Source: Norana najaformis
Lineage: Eukaryota; Annelida; Clitellata; Crassiclitellata; Hormogastridae
Assembly (NCBI GenBank): GCA_964023275.1
Contig: OZ029917.1
Span: 32,950,505-33,014,504 of the forward strand
Length of the DNA stretch: 64,000 nt
Direction of reading: 5' to 3'
Each line of letters starts with the position of its first letter. The first letter of the stretch is position 1. The position numbers and the translations under genes were made by a program. Below, in pieces: positions 1-13,382 of this stretch. Below the pieces are notes generated by a model. The model worked only from the letters and a program-made list of their open reading frames with translations, was not told the origin of the DNA and did not search any database.

Positions 1-474
1 GGAGTGGAGGGTTCCTTGTCCTTCTAGACTCATCTGGTCAGCTGCCCTTGCAGGAAATAGGCTGTTTTCATATTTTATGACTTTGTTTATTGCAGCCAGC
101 AGAGGTCTTCCATAAAGGACGTCCACAAAAAATGACATTTATGGACCATCTGCATTTGGCATTACCCTCCTCTGTCACACTTTGACCCCTCCCGATCTTT
201 GTGGGCATCCTTTGTGGATGACCCCATAAGGTTGTGTAGGTGTCCTATCTACTGACCCTTTAGGGACATGCTAGAATCGAGTTTGCAGTCTGTCTGAAGT
301 TGACCAGCAGAAACAAGTCACAAAATTCTGAAAAAATTGAATTGTTAGAACTCCACCTAGAGACCTGAAACAAAATGGGTAGAAATGGTGGCTTGATACA
401 TGCAGAAACTGTGAAATAAATCCACCCAACTGCAGTGAACCCAGCAGATACCATTAAAGCAGACTAGTAACTTC
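1..474. other. Stretch downstream of M1AP with no recognised gene
   Basis: I see no exon, RNA gene or clear repeat here. Short open frames exist on both strands but have no recognisable motif. A similar phrase about actual base content recurs near 36300-36730 (matching blocks around 115-200 here and 36310-36420 there), so this may be part of a dispersed repeat. Confidence 0.3.
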
Positions 475-480
475 TTTATT
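475..480 (-). terminator. Candidate poly(A) signal for M1AP
   Basis: The minus strand reads AATAAA here, about 270 bases past the M1AP stop codon. It is the first canonical signal I found downstream. A short AT-rich hexamer can occur by chance, so this is only a candidate 3' end. Confidence 0.35.
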
Positions 481-749
481 TGTGGTAAACAAATGAAATA
501 CTGTGAAAAACCAACCTTATATATATACTTCGGAGTTCTTTCATATTTCTTAATTATTACATTTTCTTAAGTTTAGTATCACCTGAGACTGAAAATCAGT
601 TAGAACTACAGTAGAAACTTCAATTAAAATTCTAGACAACGAATGCTCAAAACGGTGTACATTCAACACAAATCTCAAAGAAGTGGATTACCAAAACAGT
701 TGTAACAAAGCAGTTATTTTGAGCACCAAGTGAGCTGAAGAAGTGTTGC

Positions 750-3700
750 CTAAAGTTCTGTAGGAAATCCGAATGGTGGCCAGTTGTTTGGTTGCCCTCT
801 TGACAACTTCAATCTGTTGATACTGCTGCTATCATAAGGGCGCTTACGATTAGGTGGCACATTCAAGGAATCCGATTTCTGCTGCTGAAGTATAAGATTA
901 CAACATTTATGGTGATATTACAGACTGATAGGGTTTTATGTAATGTAACATTTACATGATATTTGGTGCATTTTACAGCCTCTGCAACATGAGCAGATGG
1001 AAAACTGAGGTCAGATAGCTTGACCTTGACTACTCTTTGAGAATAAATGTTTCAGAGATAAACCAAAAATGACGCTGCACTATTTTGGCTTTCATGCTAA
1101 ACAGTCCATAAACTAAATTATTGAGGCCCATCATGTTATACTAATCTGATGGATTGTGTAACATCTTTATTTGAGGCACAAGGAAGTGACAGATGATGCG
1201 CATAAACAAAAGCCTCCTAATATCACATGTTCTGTCATTGTTTGCATAGCTAATCTTGTCATAGGAATGGCATATTGAGAGGTTGAATGCTTGCCATGTG
1301 ATGTGAAGTGCACAGATTCAAGCCTCCGAAACACAACTGGATTTTTACTGGATACCCAAACTTACCCAACAGCCTGGCCCTTGCAGATTTGATTAGGCTT
1401 GAGCCAAAAAGCAGACCTATCTGACACAGCTTTTGTATATGCTGAGAAAGTTTGAACTGGAGGTCAAGGACCTTGATACTGTACTATCTAAAGACAAAAT
1501 ACCACAATTATAAAATATGAGACATAAAGTCATGTAAGAGAGTCTTACTTGTAAAGTAGGAAGTGTTGGTATGCTTTGTTTACGGGTTTCAGCCTGCGGC
1601 TTTTTAGGAAGGTTTCTGACAAGCTGGCCAAGCAGACTTTCAAACAGTCCAGACGACATCTGCAGAGGATTGTAATCAGGCAACAGGGCAACCTATGTAC
1701 AGCATCAGGAGGCACACATTACCATATGGAAGGCTGCAGTTTCTTGTTTTAAATGCCCCCATATTGTATGGGATATGTATATTTTAGTCCACTTAAAAAT
1801 TAGCTTATACTTTAAAATAGTAAAACGTTGCATATCGTGAACTACTTGAAATCATGCGTCTTTTTACGGAAAACATTATTTCCACAATCTGTGAGATTGT
1901 GTTGAATTAAAATTGGAAGAAATCTGTAATTATCTAACAATACACTCAAAGTCATGATCTGAAAGATTATAATTATGGTCATGGTGGATGAATTAAACCA
2001 TGAATATGATTAAGCAAGTTGTTGCAAATAAGGTGAAAAGTAGTTGTAAAATAACGAAATACAGGTGACATGAAAAAACTATTCACACATATCATCCATC
2101 AGTATGTTGGGTGTTGTCAGTGTTACCCATAAATGAAATATTAAAACTGAAATTTGCTGCTAGTTGTTCACTGAACCAACAAGTCTGCAAACTTCTCCCT
2201 TTTTATCTTAATGAATGGGTTCAAAATAATAAAGGACTGACTTAAATTTAGCTGATGTCTAAGATCAGATTACGGTAGAATATGCTTAATGTAATGTAAA
2301 TAACCAACTTTTCTAAGTGCCACGTGCAAGCTGTGGTTGGTGTGTTTGTGTGTGTGTGTGTGTGTGCGACTTCCAATTAATTTGACAATATTTGTTTACA
2401 GATGAACTTTATATTCTTAAAATTTAACATCACTTAAGATAATGAGAACAGCATTTATTAGCAATACCGGAAGGCACTAAGCTAAGTTCTTTCCAGACGT
2501 CTCATGATATAGTCCAATACCATATTAAACAAGATTGGTGACAGGATGCACCCCTGTCGGAAACCTGTTTCTATCTTGAACCATTCCGTTTCTTCTCCTT
2601 CTAATCGAATGCATGCCATTATTGTGCCATATAGTTTTCTGATGAGTCTGATTAATTTGGCGTGAATGCCATATTTCTCCAAGATCTTCCATGCTCCTGA
2701 TCTCCAGACTGAGTCGTAGGCCTGGGCAAAGTCAATGAAGCACATACACTGTAACTGTTTCTTTATTGTATTCAATTCTTTTTTCGATGATTTGTCGGAT
2801 TACAAAGATCTGATCTGAACATCCTCTCCCTTTTCGAAATCCACTTTGATTTTCCCGTAGGATGCCATCCACTCTATCTGCCATTCTATTCAGGATGATT
2901 CTGGTGAAAACTTTGCCTGGTACACTTAATAGGCTGATTCCCCTGGAGTTGCCATAATTTGGGAGCACAATCTCAACCAAGAAATGCAGAGGATGTCGAA
3001 TATGCAGATGATGCATGTATGATTGCAGAATGCCTAACAAGAGTAATGGAGTTGTTGGAGGCATTAGCAGAGGAAAGTGGAAAACTTGGACTGAAAATTA
3101 ACTATAACAAAACTAAAATAATGCCAATAACAAAAAAGGAATACAACGGGCCAATAATTAAGCTTAAGGGACAGGAAATTGAGGTAATAAATAAGTTTGT
3201 CTATCTGGGAAGTGAAATGAAAGCAGGGGGAGGATCAGAAACAGAAATCAAAGGAGAATAGCGCTTGCAGGGTCAACCTTTAACAGGTTACAAAAGGTCT
3301 TCAAACGACATGATATAAAACTGGCGATAAAGCTAAAAATCCTCAACACATGCGTGATCCCAGTACTAATCTATGGATGTGAGTCATGGAGTATTACAAG
3401 AGCAATGGAGAAGAAACTGAATGCAGCAGAAAACAAATGGCTCAGAAGAATACTAAGAGTTAGCTATAAGGACCATGTAACGAATGAAAGTATTAGACAA
3501 TGAACACAGCAACCATTGATAAGTAATGTGATCAAGAACAGAAGGATGAAGTGGGCAGGACATGTCCTGAGGATGGAGGAGAACCGCAATCCAAAGAAAA
3601 TCTTTAAATACAAACCGACGGAAAGAGAGCAGTGGGAAGACCGAAAAGAAGATGGATAGATTGCCTTGAAGAGGATCTGAAAGGTGCCGGAGTTACTATC

Positions 3701-6700
3701 TATGGGAAAACGGAGGGCAGACGGAGAATGACCCTTGAGGAGATGGCCGGGAAACGAGATTTGTGGAGGGGTGTCATAGAGAAATCAATGACTGGATCCA
3801 GTCCAGAGATGATTACATGACATGACATGACTAAGCTAAGTGTCTAGATACAGTACATACATACAGACGTATATACATACAGAGAAACGTCTAATTCAAT
3901 GGGGCTTGGCCAAATAAAATCAACTAGACTGGAGTTTTGGTGGTTAAGTTTAAGAGGGAAGGCTAAATCCAGATACTGCAGTTGAAGCCAAGTCCAGACA
4001 TTACAATACTACTGAAAAAATGGATCAGAAGATTACCCTTTTGAGAAGAATTATTTGAGAATACTGACAACCAAAGTGATAGCAGAAGAAACACCTCATC
4101 ACTGGTCCAGATCATCATAGTAGCAATCGACTGATGTGTTGAGCATTATTACAGAGGCACTACAGAAGTTGTCAGATTATTAGATTATTATTATCCATGC
4201 ACTAGGATATATTTTCCCCATTCAGTACGTTCCTACCCACAGGTCTTCCTCCTGCTATCAGCCATGACAGCTTTCCTATCAACTGTCCTTTCTCTTCTAG
4301 CCCTCTACTGTTAGCCTTCATATCTCTTCTACCCAATGAAAGACATTGAAACTAACAACAAAACAAACCAAGCATGTGTGGCTTTGTGAATGTGTGGAAA
4401 CACGTGGCCTGGTCTTGTGCGACATAAAAGAGACAACACATTTTTAGCTATATAGCCCACAAGAAATGGTTGTCCTGTTGTTCTGTTGTGCCTGCCTTGA
4501 GCTAAGGATACCTACAATTGTACACAGTGCCTTTGCAAAGCTCCAGTCAAGGAAAAATATGCAGTAAATTCCCTAACCTGGAAATAACCCTAAGGAACCT
4601 GGAGAAAATGGCTGACCTTTTCAACAGCCTGAGTGACTGCTGACAGATTCTCCTCCATCGGCTTTTCCAGAACAGGTAGATCAATGGGCAGAAGCAGCTC
4701 ATGTACTCCAATCGATTTCAGTAGAAGGGAGCAGCTGGGAGATGGCAAGAGGACAAAATGGCCACTTGGAGGATGCATGCAGTTTACAGCTGCGGAGGCA
4801 GAATAGGGATAGCCAGAGACTGTGGCACCTGCTGCTGCATGGGTATCGCCCTTCTCACGAGTCAGCTTTGCAATCAGTGCCTCGTTCTGCAACAGTTTGC
4901 CAAGAGCTGAACACAGTTAATTATGTGCAATCATTCATCTGTTAAGCAGTGCAATTAGTTTTAGCAATGCAGCACTGCAAATTAATAGGAGTCGTTGAAC
5001 AGTATAACTCAGCAGATGATGAAACGAGCACTAGACTTGAGATGTGATTCAGAGAAGACATCCCTTCAGCAAATCACTCACACACAGTTGCTTACTGCCA
5101 TCAACAGAAACCTCGAAGTTCAGCAGATGCCACACACTCACAGAATTAATCGTAAGAGACCAGAATCTGCTGGTAACACTCTTGAAGCAACAACTCCCAC
5201 CTTATAAGGATGTTGTTTCTTCATCAGATTGTTCTGCAAACCTGAACAAAATCTGGGGTCCATAACCCTGACTACTTTAACATAGTACAGTATGTGTCTT
5301 ATAAGGAGGTGCTGGTGTAAACAGTAATTAATTATTCAGTTTTACTGTAGTGACAAATCAAAGTTATAAGGGTACTGCTATTATAAGTAGTTAAGTACTG
5401 CAATTAAGTATCAATAATTAAGAACCTAAGGTAATTATGCACATAAATAAGGATACTTAAGCTGCTGCAATGAAATGATGAAGTGTGCAAAATACTGTAA
5501 CTGAGTCGTGAGTAGGCATACTTGGTCTACTGCAACTCAGTTTAGTACAGCCTGTTTTACAGTTTTCTATCACAATACTGTCCACTGTGACATTTGCTAG
5601 CCACAATATTGGTAATCTCTTGTAGCATAACTCTGCACTGCTCTTTTGAACTTCCTTCTTCTCTGACAGACAGCACAGACAGCACTTAAAATTAATGGTC
5701 TGGCGGTGCTGGAAAAATATCGTACACAGCACAGTGGCCAATTTGTGCCTTAGTTTTGGCTTCTAATCCAAAAGCATCAAGAGAAAATAGCAAGCCAGTG
5801 TGATAAAACAACATAGCCAAGAAATAAACTGCTGTTTTGCAACTGATTTTGCCACATTTGGAAAATTTAATTACCACAAGAGCGGTCACAAAATATTCTG
5901 CACTGGGAAATTTCCAACCTGTTGGTTGAGCAAGTAGCAAAGAGCCTGGAAGTGTTGTTGGTTTAATTCCAGTTCATCCCAATCAATTTTCCAGCAGGTT
6001 GTTGCACGCACCACCAGAGGCTTTAAACATAAAATTAATAAAGCCTTAGGTAGCCTAGCCACGAAGATAAATCAAGCTTCTCTGCATATTCAAGATGAAA
6101 ATCAAGCACTTAATATATTTAAGATGTTATTGATATGAAAACAGTTTCACTAGTCAATTTTTGTGAGGGTGAAGCATTATGCGGTAAGTAAACTTGGAAG
6201 TCACTTGGGTCAGTCAATCTGATCTCACTTGACTCTAAAACGACTTGAGGTTGACTCGAAGTCAATGACTTGGAATAAAAATAACTTGACTTGCTAAAAA
6301 ATCAATCAACTTTTGACTTCGAACTGACTTTGAATAGGCAGCACAGCAGCATGTGCGATGGCAGAAGCAGCAGTGTTTTTGAATAACTAATTAAGTGCTG
6401 AATATAAATGAGCAAAATGTATAAAATATGAAAGTCCGTGATAGGAAAATTCTATCAATCTTTATCAATATGAAGCCAAAAGAAATTAATCAACATGTTA
6501 CAAATTCACCGAGTTAAAGCAAAGGCCAATAGTTACCAAATAGACCTACGTGCATCATCAACAGTTTGCAAATCGTGGCTGTTACTTCTCCCTCTGCATA
6601 GCTTGTAGAGAAGGATTTTGGATAGCTGTCATGTATTACAGACAGAATGTTAAGGAATGTCAACTCGATTTAGTGCCCCTCTTCTGGTTCCATATCAAGC

Positions 6701-9700
6701 CATGTGTTGAGCACATTGCCTCAACAGAGATGCTGGCTGCTGTAATTGAAAGAGATGCTTGACTGCCTTGAGAGCCACGTTCACTGGACTCGCAGTGGGT
6801 CTTTGGTTGGCCACCAGCATCACAGTACGGGCTGACTGTGGACCAAACAAAGGTGGCAGTCTGGGTGTAGGAAGTGCAGTCCCCAAGTCAACTTATTCAA
6901 GTCAACTCCCTGGTATAGTGGTAAGACCCTGACTGATGTACAGGTAGATTCATGGTCAGTGTTTTCTTAACTTAGAACATCGCTAGCTAATTTACAGCAC
7001 CATCCTTGAGTAAGTTAAGATAAAATAGAGTAAGAGGCGCTAAGTACTCACAGGGTCAGGAGGTTTAGGGTTAAATAAATTTTATACACCTTCTTGGCTC
7101 TAGACACCCTTGATATTTCACCATAGTGGACAGAGTTATGTACAGAAGAGCATCGTTTTACATACATTTCCAAACAGAAGCGAATCACAGACTGTCTCCA
7201 CTGAAACTCGACCTACAACTTGAAGTCTGTGTATGCAACCATCAGCCGAGTCAGGTCTCATTCCTCCTGTGGCGATCAGTGGCTTAGACGACTGAGAGCC
7301 ACAGCTCAAGATCTGCACAACATAATAATGCTCGTTCTTAACTATGAGGAAGGGTAAAAGTAATGTAATGTAAGGTAATCGCTTATTTCATCCTTGGACT
7401 GAACAATGCATGGGCAATACAGGAAGCCCAGGACAGAAAGACATGTCATCGCATGATGGATAAAGTACACTCATTAGGCAAGTTTGCCTTTGAAATACAA
7501 CAGACAGATAGATAGAGTGGGCAAGTAGAATACAGACAGAGTTAAAAATCCTTATCAGCAAACCCCCAGTCAGACAACCTTTCTCAGTGTGACCCATGAC
7601 CTCAACATAGCTTGCACAAACTTGATTAGAAATTAGTTAACTTCATTAGTTCAGAGGTACACCTTTATGTGAGTTACACGGTCTGAAAGCAAAATTACCT
7701 ATTTCACAAAGTAAACCACAAACCCTGGATGAAGTCAAACCCTGGATGAAGTGGTGAAAGCCAGAGTGGGTTGTGATGCATAGCTTCATACTGTATGTTA
7801 AAGCAAAGCCTCAGTGGGCTGAAGCAGAATACAGTAAAGAAACAAAACTCTCAAAGAGATTCAAGTTTTGCTGAGCTTAGTTAGTAACGTATGCCATTGT
7901 GTCTCATTTCCTTAAGTTGAAGGCCTGTTGCTTATTGAAATCTCTCAGACACCAGTGTTTTAGAAATGTGCTCATTTCATTTGCATCGATTCAGGTCTAG
8001 CAACATCAAGCTAGTTTAACTGCATCGTTATTAAAAACATACATGTCATTTATTCTAACCGAATCCCGTCTAATCTTATATAGCCTGTCTGCATTAATCT
8101 GTTGTCATCTAAGCAGACACCAGCAAAAGTTTAACACCAATATCTTGCATATCAACTGTAGCCAGCCTCTCATCCTTTGTTGACCAGTGTCATCTGTGAC
8201 AGCACAACCACAGCAAGTGCTGGATGCAGTGATGAACAGTAGACATTTGTGTGGATGTAATGCAGAGACTAGTAAGAGGGGTTGTGATGCTGGAAAACTT
8301 AAGAACGTTGAACTTTGTGAACAACGACAATCAAAAGATTAGTCTACATACAAAGTCCTGGTGGAATGGAATGCACTGTGGACTCAGAATCCTTTGCTGC
8401 AGGTCACAGCGTAGTCTAAATCCAGATTCTAGACAAACACAAAACAGCTTTAATCACACTACACCATGGTCCAATAAAATAACAGAATTACAATTGCAAT
8501 TTTTATGGATTATGAGTAAACATCAACTAACGGTGACGTACACTGACAAATCCTCAGTATCATGTTGCAGAAAGTGTTCTAAAAGCCATTCTTAGCCGAT
8601 CTCTGTAAAACTTTCCAGAAAAGCGCAGGTCCCAAATGATACTGCCCATGCAGTAGTAAGGTAAGACCAGGTAACTGCGTGCACATGGTGAAAACAAATT
8701 AGAGGGAACAATGGTGGCTGGTTTCTCCCTTGTCATCTGATCTCTGCACCGACAGTGTATGGTCAGCGTACTCATTTTATGAGTTTGCTAGGGATACAGA
8801 TGGAGCAGAAATCTCAAAACGCTTTTCTGCCCTGGTGGAGATACGAACCCTCAATCTCCAGTTGGACAGTAGAGCACACCAACCACTGAATCAGGTTTGC
8901 AGGAGAAAAGCGCACAAGTTCTTTCAAATAATGATGCAATAAGTGTTGTTGATCACTGCAGTTGTAAGAGTTGCAACAGAAAAGTGATGCTCTAGTGACG
9001 TTTTATCTGCAGTTTATTAATTACGAAGCAAGAAGTTTACCGAAGACAATGTGAAGATGTTCATTATCACTTGCCGTTTCGTGAAGCCAGCCCATGAAGA
9101 ATGTCTGCAGACTGAGTGGATCTATGCACAAAACAGTAGCCATGACCAATAAGTATAAACTCTGTAATGTAAATTAAGTTAAAAAATTATATAGAACTGC
9201 TTCAAATTCCTCATTTGTGTCCTGGATTGAGAAAATGAAACAACTATCATACAGAAAGATGTTCTATCACTGGCAAAACAAAAGTATGGCAAGACTACTT
9301 GTAAGAGGTTCTTGTGGAAGGTTTGAGCATGTCATGAGGAATATTGTAAATGCATTTGCTTTTCATGTTGTCAACGAGTGTAATCCGCATGGAAGCATTG
9401 TCCAGTTATTGGACTGCTACTGTTGTGTCTGCACATCAGCTGAAATATCCACCAACTTCAGAAGGACAATCAGAACTGATGTTGAAAGAGGCATTTTAAA
9501 AATAATCACTTACCTTATCTTACCTTAATTGGCCAAGGAGATCATAGCAGCTCACCTTTTGCCTCAACAATAGGATACCTACCTACCAGTAGGGCCTTTC
9601 AGAGATTCAGAGAGGCCTGGGCCACTGCAAAGAGGAGGCCCCAATCACAAAGCACGCACATCATAAGTATACTAAATCAGAGGAGTGAATTATAAAATAC

Positions 9701-12700
9701 AAAAAGGAGAAATACATACTAATAATTATTACATACAAACTTTTTCAAAATCTGAGACCTCTTCTCTATGCGCCAAATAGCCTTGCTGGCCCCCTCGGAT
9801 AGGCCCTGCACGCCTGCATTTCTAATTATGGGCCAATAATGGCAAGGCTTACAAAATGAAAAACCGCTACATATTCCTGTTTAAACAGAAATAGTTCAAA
9901 GCATGACTAATTTTTTACACAGGATTTACATTTACAAAGGCAGAGTGGAAGAGAATAATCTTAGGAAAGCCCTTACGTGAGTCAATATGAAGAATTTCAA
10001 TTGTTTCGCTAATGTCTGCAACGCCCTCAGCTGGACCACTAGTTTGGCTACTGCTGCTACCAACATCCTCAGAAAACCAGCACAGGGTAGGATCCATCAC
10101 CTGAACCACCTGCATCTTCTGGAACCACAAACAGGCAAAAGAAGGTATCCACCATCAGAGTACTCTGATAACAACTTAAGGAATTATTAGCACAATTAGG
10201 TAAAGCAAGAGTACCACAAATCTAATCTAACCAAACCTAATCTAATTCAATACAATCTAATCTAACCTAATCTAATCCAATCTAAGCAATGACTTCTATA
10301 GTGCCGTTATCACAATGCACAAGGTATCAATCAATGGTTGATTCAAGGAAAATATAGTAAAAAATCACATACCATTGGAGAAGTCTTACAAAATGGCTGA
10401 AATTGGATAGGTCAGGAAAACCAGAAGTCAAGCTATGGTGCATAAGCAAGGCGAAACAGATGCACCATGAGTCTAAAGGCCTTACTTTGTTCACAACTAC
10501 AAGAAGGCAATTACTACTCTGCTAGAGTAATGTAATGTAAAACTCACAAATTTATCAGCAACACACAGGGAGACCAACTTATCATCAGCGCTATAAATCA
10601 AAATCAAGTCTGCAACAGCTAGTTTGTTAGGTTGGCAGGTTTTGGTGCCAGGGCAGAATCTGGGATTAGGCCAGAGGAGATAGCATGTTGCAAAGGTGGA
10701 AAGCGATTATGATGGCAATGGCGGTCCAGGAACAAGCGCAGCAAATGCTAGCGTGAGACAGGACAGTACAAGGGAAAGAGATAGCCCAACCTGAAATTGT
10801 GCACAGTGGCACAAAAGTCTAATGGTCAGCGGGCTAGACTGCTCACTCACTGGGAATTAAAATCTCTGCCAGAACAAATAGGAATACACCAAGACTTCTG
10901 TTTCATTAGTGCCCCCTAGCAAACCTAGCAAAACAGTGACTACACTGATTGTACAATGCCGGTGAGAAAAGCAGGCAGCAACAAAGAGGACTGAGTACCC
11001 CGTGAGGCTAAAAAAATGAAGTCACCGAAACTTTAAACCCATGGCTGCCTCTTGGGACTAGCTGCTTTCTTCTCCTTCTTAACTTTCTTCCTCTTTCTCT
11101 TCTTCTCCTCTTCTTTTCTACCTCCTTCTTCTGTGTACGAACTACACAGAGAAAAATGTAATTTACCCTAAAATTGTTCATGTCCAGGTGTCTGATGACT
11201 GGTTCCACACTTTGGACAACAGTCTTTGAGCTAAGCGTGGTGAATAGCGTGATTTCAAGCTGAGACCAATAGCCAGCAGCCTATTAAAAAATAAGTTCAC
11301 AGGACAATTTTAAGCTCTTAGAACTGTCTGATAACCAAGTGCAGATCAATGAGAAGCAGTGTTAAAATAAGAATGAACAATATTAGCATAAATATCAATT
11401 ACTGTATAATCCTGTTACTATCATTACTTTTTAAACAAGGGAAGTGCAATCCATCACAAGAGAAAGAGTTATCCAACGAGTGTAAATGACATCTGGAATG
11501 GCTATATACTGTAGTTCAACAGTACATCATTCAGGAAAGCCTCAGTTTGGGATTGTCTTGCACCCCATGTCTTGGTCTCAGTGTCAGTCTTGGTACTTCA
11601 CATTCTCTGTCTTGTTCTCAGAGTCAGTACTCCACAGTACCTGTCTTGGTCTCAATCTCAGTACTCCACAGTACCTGTCTTGGTCTCAATCTCAGTACTC
11701 CACAGTACCTGTCTTGGTCTCAATCTCAGTCTTGTTACTCCACAGTCTCAGTGTTGGTCTTGAATTTTTAAGTCTTGATGCAATGCCTAATTTCGCTGCT
11801 GTAACATCAAACTAATGATTGGCAACACACAGGGCATGAAGGGGTTGCGTTCTGCAGGAAGGGACAAATTAGCATGAGATTCACTAACCACTGTACTATC
11901 TGGTCAAGTGACATAACTTTGACTCAGCCTAAGTCACTGTGCCTAGGGGTCATGAATGTTTGTGAGAATAGTAGATTGGAGCATATTCATAGGCCTCTGT
12001 AGCTGCAACAACACAGCTACATAGACATGTACCTCGTCGCAAAATACCATTTCAGTTTAATGCTCCCCTCACCATAATGTGGTACTTGACATGGATCCCA
12101 AATTCCGCGTTATAGCGAGGGTGTGTTGTAGTTTTACTTTTGTACTTAAACTATTATTTACGTACTTTGATCTGGTACTTTGAACAGCACTGATCCCAAA
12201 TAAGGATTTGCAGAGAGTATCAAAGAATGAAATTTTTACTGTAAGCACATGTATTATATTATTATTGCTATTATTATTATTAATGTTGTTGAATAATCTG
12301 CATTAGCAACATCAACAATAAACAGCTTTTAATCTGCCATTATGGTCGGTCGGTCGGTCGGTCAGTCAGTCAGTCATAAAACAAAGATACGAATAAAAGG
12401 CTCTACCTGGAGAAGATTCTGTGCCTGTCTCTGGAATGATGTGACGGCCTCTTGTATCCCACGACCTACAACACTCAGATCGCTGGCACATGACTCACTT
12501 GCCCAACCGACCAACTCCTCATTTGCTGACTTGAGTTCGCATATAGCTGAATGAAGACGTGCAAAATTCCCCTTTACATGCTGTAGTGGAAGAAGTACCT
12601 GAATTGAATAAACACAGCACCTCGGAGATTCTCATATGGCAGATAGGTAGATTTCTAGTACCCTATCCTAATCTGGTGGCTTCTACAGCGCCACTATAAT

Positions 12701-13355
12701 AATGCTCAAGGCATCAATCCATGGTTGCTGCTAAGCAAAATCAGTGTGCATGCCAAAATCCAGGGTAAATTGAGTCAAAAGTGCACTGCTATAGAAGGAT
12801 ATTATGTTACATATAATTCAACGCAGAAAGTCATGAACATCGAAGTAACAACAAAGCTGAACATAGATGAAGACTTAATGCAAGTGACTATAAGATGGAA
12901 ATTGGACACATACATATTAAGGATGAAGAATCATAAAAAATCAAAGGTGATGATCTGAATTATGGAAAGCACAATGGGAAGACCTTGCAAAGAATGGCTT
13001 GACAACATGGAAGACTGGTGCCAAAGAAACACCCACAACTTAACTCTAACAATGCAAGACAGAGAAGTGTGGAAGGAAATGATTAAGTGTGCAGTGGAAA
13101 CCTATAAACAGCCCATGTACAGTGACAGTAATGACGATTACATCACATCACAATCCAAAAGACGGAAAGTCTTAAACCTGTCTCATTCTGCTTGTACCTC
13201 AGGCTGAGCTCCAAGAGCTATGAGACCAAAGAAGGGCAATCTACACTGTCCATTCATGCTGCAGACCAGTGCAAAGAAGTTTTCCATTGAGGCACTGAGC
13301 TTACGACACATCTCAGCATCGGAACCACCACGAATAAGAACAAGCACAACACGAG
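750..13355 (-). CDS. M1AP: Meiosis 1 associated protein (M1AP), exons 2 to last; first exon not found
   Basis: Eleven minus-strand exons join in phase: 13198-13355, 12407-12598, 11167-11280, 9977-10118, 9041-9121, 8352-8428, 7166-7291, 5919-6020, 4599-4886, 1549-1692, 750-884 (stop TAG at 750-752). They encode 518 residues; vertebrate M1AP is about 530, so only about 20 N-terminal codons are missing. Seen segments matching the family include MENFFALVCSM, VKGNFARL, FFMGWLH, RCDLQQRIL, TTCWKIDWDELELNQQHF, LLLKSIGVHELLLP and PDYNPLQ. M1AP is a germ-cell protein required for meiosis I progression and linked to the crossover-promoting ZZS proteins (family knowledge). The last exon adds a basic tail with NRKRP and RLKLSRG, possibly a nuclear signal (inference). 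Exon 2 starts with two bases of a split codon after a CTAG acceptor, so the start codon lies upstream, between 13.4 and 17.4 kb. The 7291 acceptor could instead be 7282, and the 884 acceptor is a repeated CAG; both alternatives keep phase. Confidence 0.85.
2488..3829 (+). mobile_element. RTE-like LINE copy, 5' inverted (twin priming), with 12 bp target duplication
   Basis: Two reverse-transcriptase pieces lie head to head. The left piece (2488 to about 2958) reads on the minus strand and holds RT segments such as ENQSGFRKGRGCSDQ, CFIDFAQAYDSVWR and TGFRQGCILSPILFNMVLD, with one frameshift near 2760. The right piece (about 2959 to 3829) reads on the plus strand, continues with VEYADDACMIA, then NKFVYLGSEMK, LIYGCESW, RMKWAGHVLRME and GRPKRRWIDCLEEDL, and ends in a short ATGAC repeat tail. 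It has a frameshift near 3260 and a stop near 3500, so it is dead. ACTAAGCTAAGT flanks both ends (2476-2487 and 3830-3841), showing one insertion event. It lies in the M1AP intron between exons 4599-4886 and 1549-1692. Clade assignment to RTE is tentative. Confidence 0.85.
6190..6335. repeat. Imperfect TGACTTG-type simple repeat
   Basis: Many spaced copies of TTGACT/TGACTTG occur within about 145 bases, in the M1AP intron between the exons at 7166 and 6020. No coding signal. Confidence 0.5.
8828..8908 (-). mobile_element. tRNA-derived SINE fragment
   Basis: Read on the minus strand, the segment has a tRNA-like A box (TGGTTGGTGTGCTC) and a B box-like GGGTTCGTATCTCC about 30 bases later. The cloverleaf is not convincing as a functional tRNA, so I call it a SINE head or tRNA relic. 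Confidence 0.5.
10195..10510 (-). mobile_element. CR1-like LINE 3' end with TCTAAT-repeat tail
   Basis: A run of AATCTAATCT units (10210-10285) is followed by the block around ACTTCTATAGTGCCGTTATC and a GCATCAATCAATGG-like motif. The same order recurs near 12680, 14800, 26510, 37815, 48660 and 54635. Position beside RT fragments elsewhere (26.5 and 37.8 kb) identifies it as the 3' UTR and tail of a minus-oriented, heavily 5'-truncated LINE. Confidence 0.6.
11600..11760. repeat. 34 bp minisatellite
   Basis: About four copies of a 34 base unit containing AGTACTCCACAGTACCTGTC plus TTGGTCTCAATCTC; two central copies are almost identical. It lies in the M1AP intron between the exons at 12407 and 11280. 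Open frames across it are by-products of the period. Confidence 0.8.
12740..13165 (+). mobile_element. Degenerate LINE 3' fragment (RT C-terminus)
   Basis: Plus-strand frames read QVTIRWKLDTYILRMKNH and then, after a stop, GRPCKEWLDNMEDW, which is the C-terminal GRP-x-x-W pattern of RTE-like polyproteins. The tail contains GACGATTACATCACATCAC. It sits between M1AP exons at 13198 and 12598, in the opposite orientation. Confidence 0.65.
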
Positions 13356-13382
13356 CTAGAAAAGTCAATCAGAGTCCTAAAT

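Noticed and set aside
9217..9528. 103-codon plus-strand frame between M1AP exons
   Set aside because: No recognisable domain, antisense within a gene, and no splice partners; length is within chance for AT-rich DNA.
9587..9812. Possible short hAT-like MITE with GGGCCT ends
   Set aside because: Ends match only loosely in inverted sense and no 8 bp flanking duplication is visible.
11486..11815. Three overlapping frames of Ser/Tyr/Leu repeats
   Set aside because: They are read-through of the 34 bp minisatellite in several frames, not a repeat protein.
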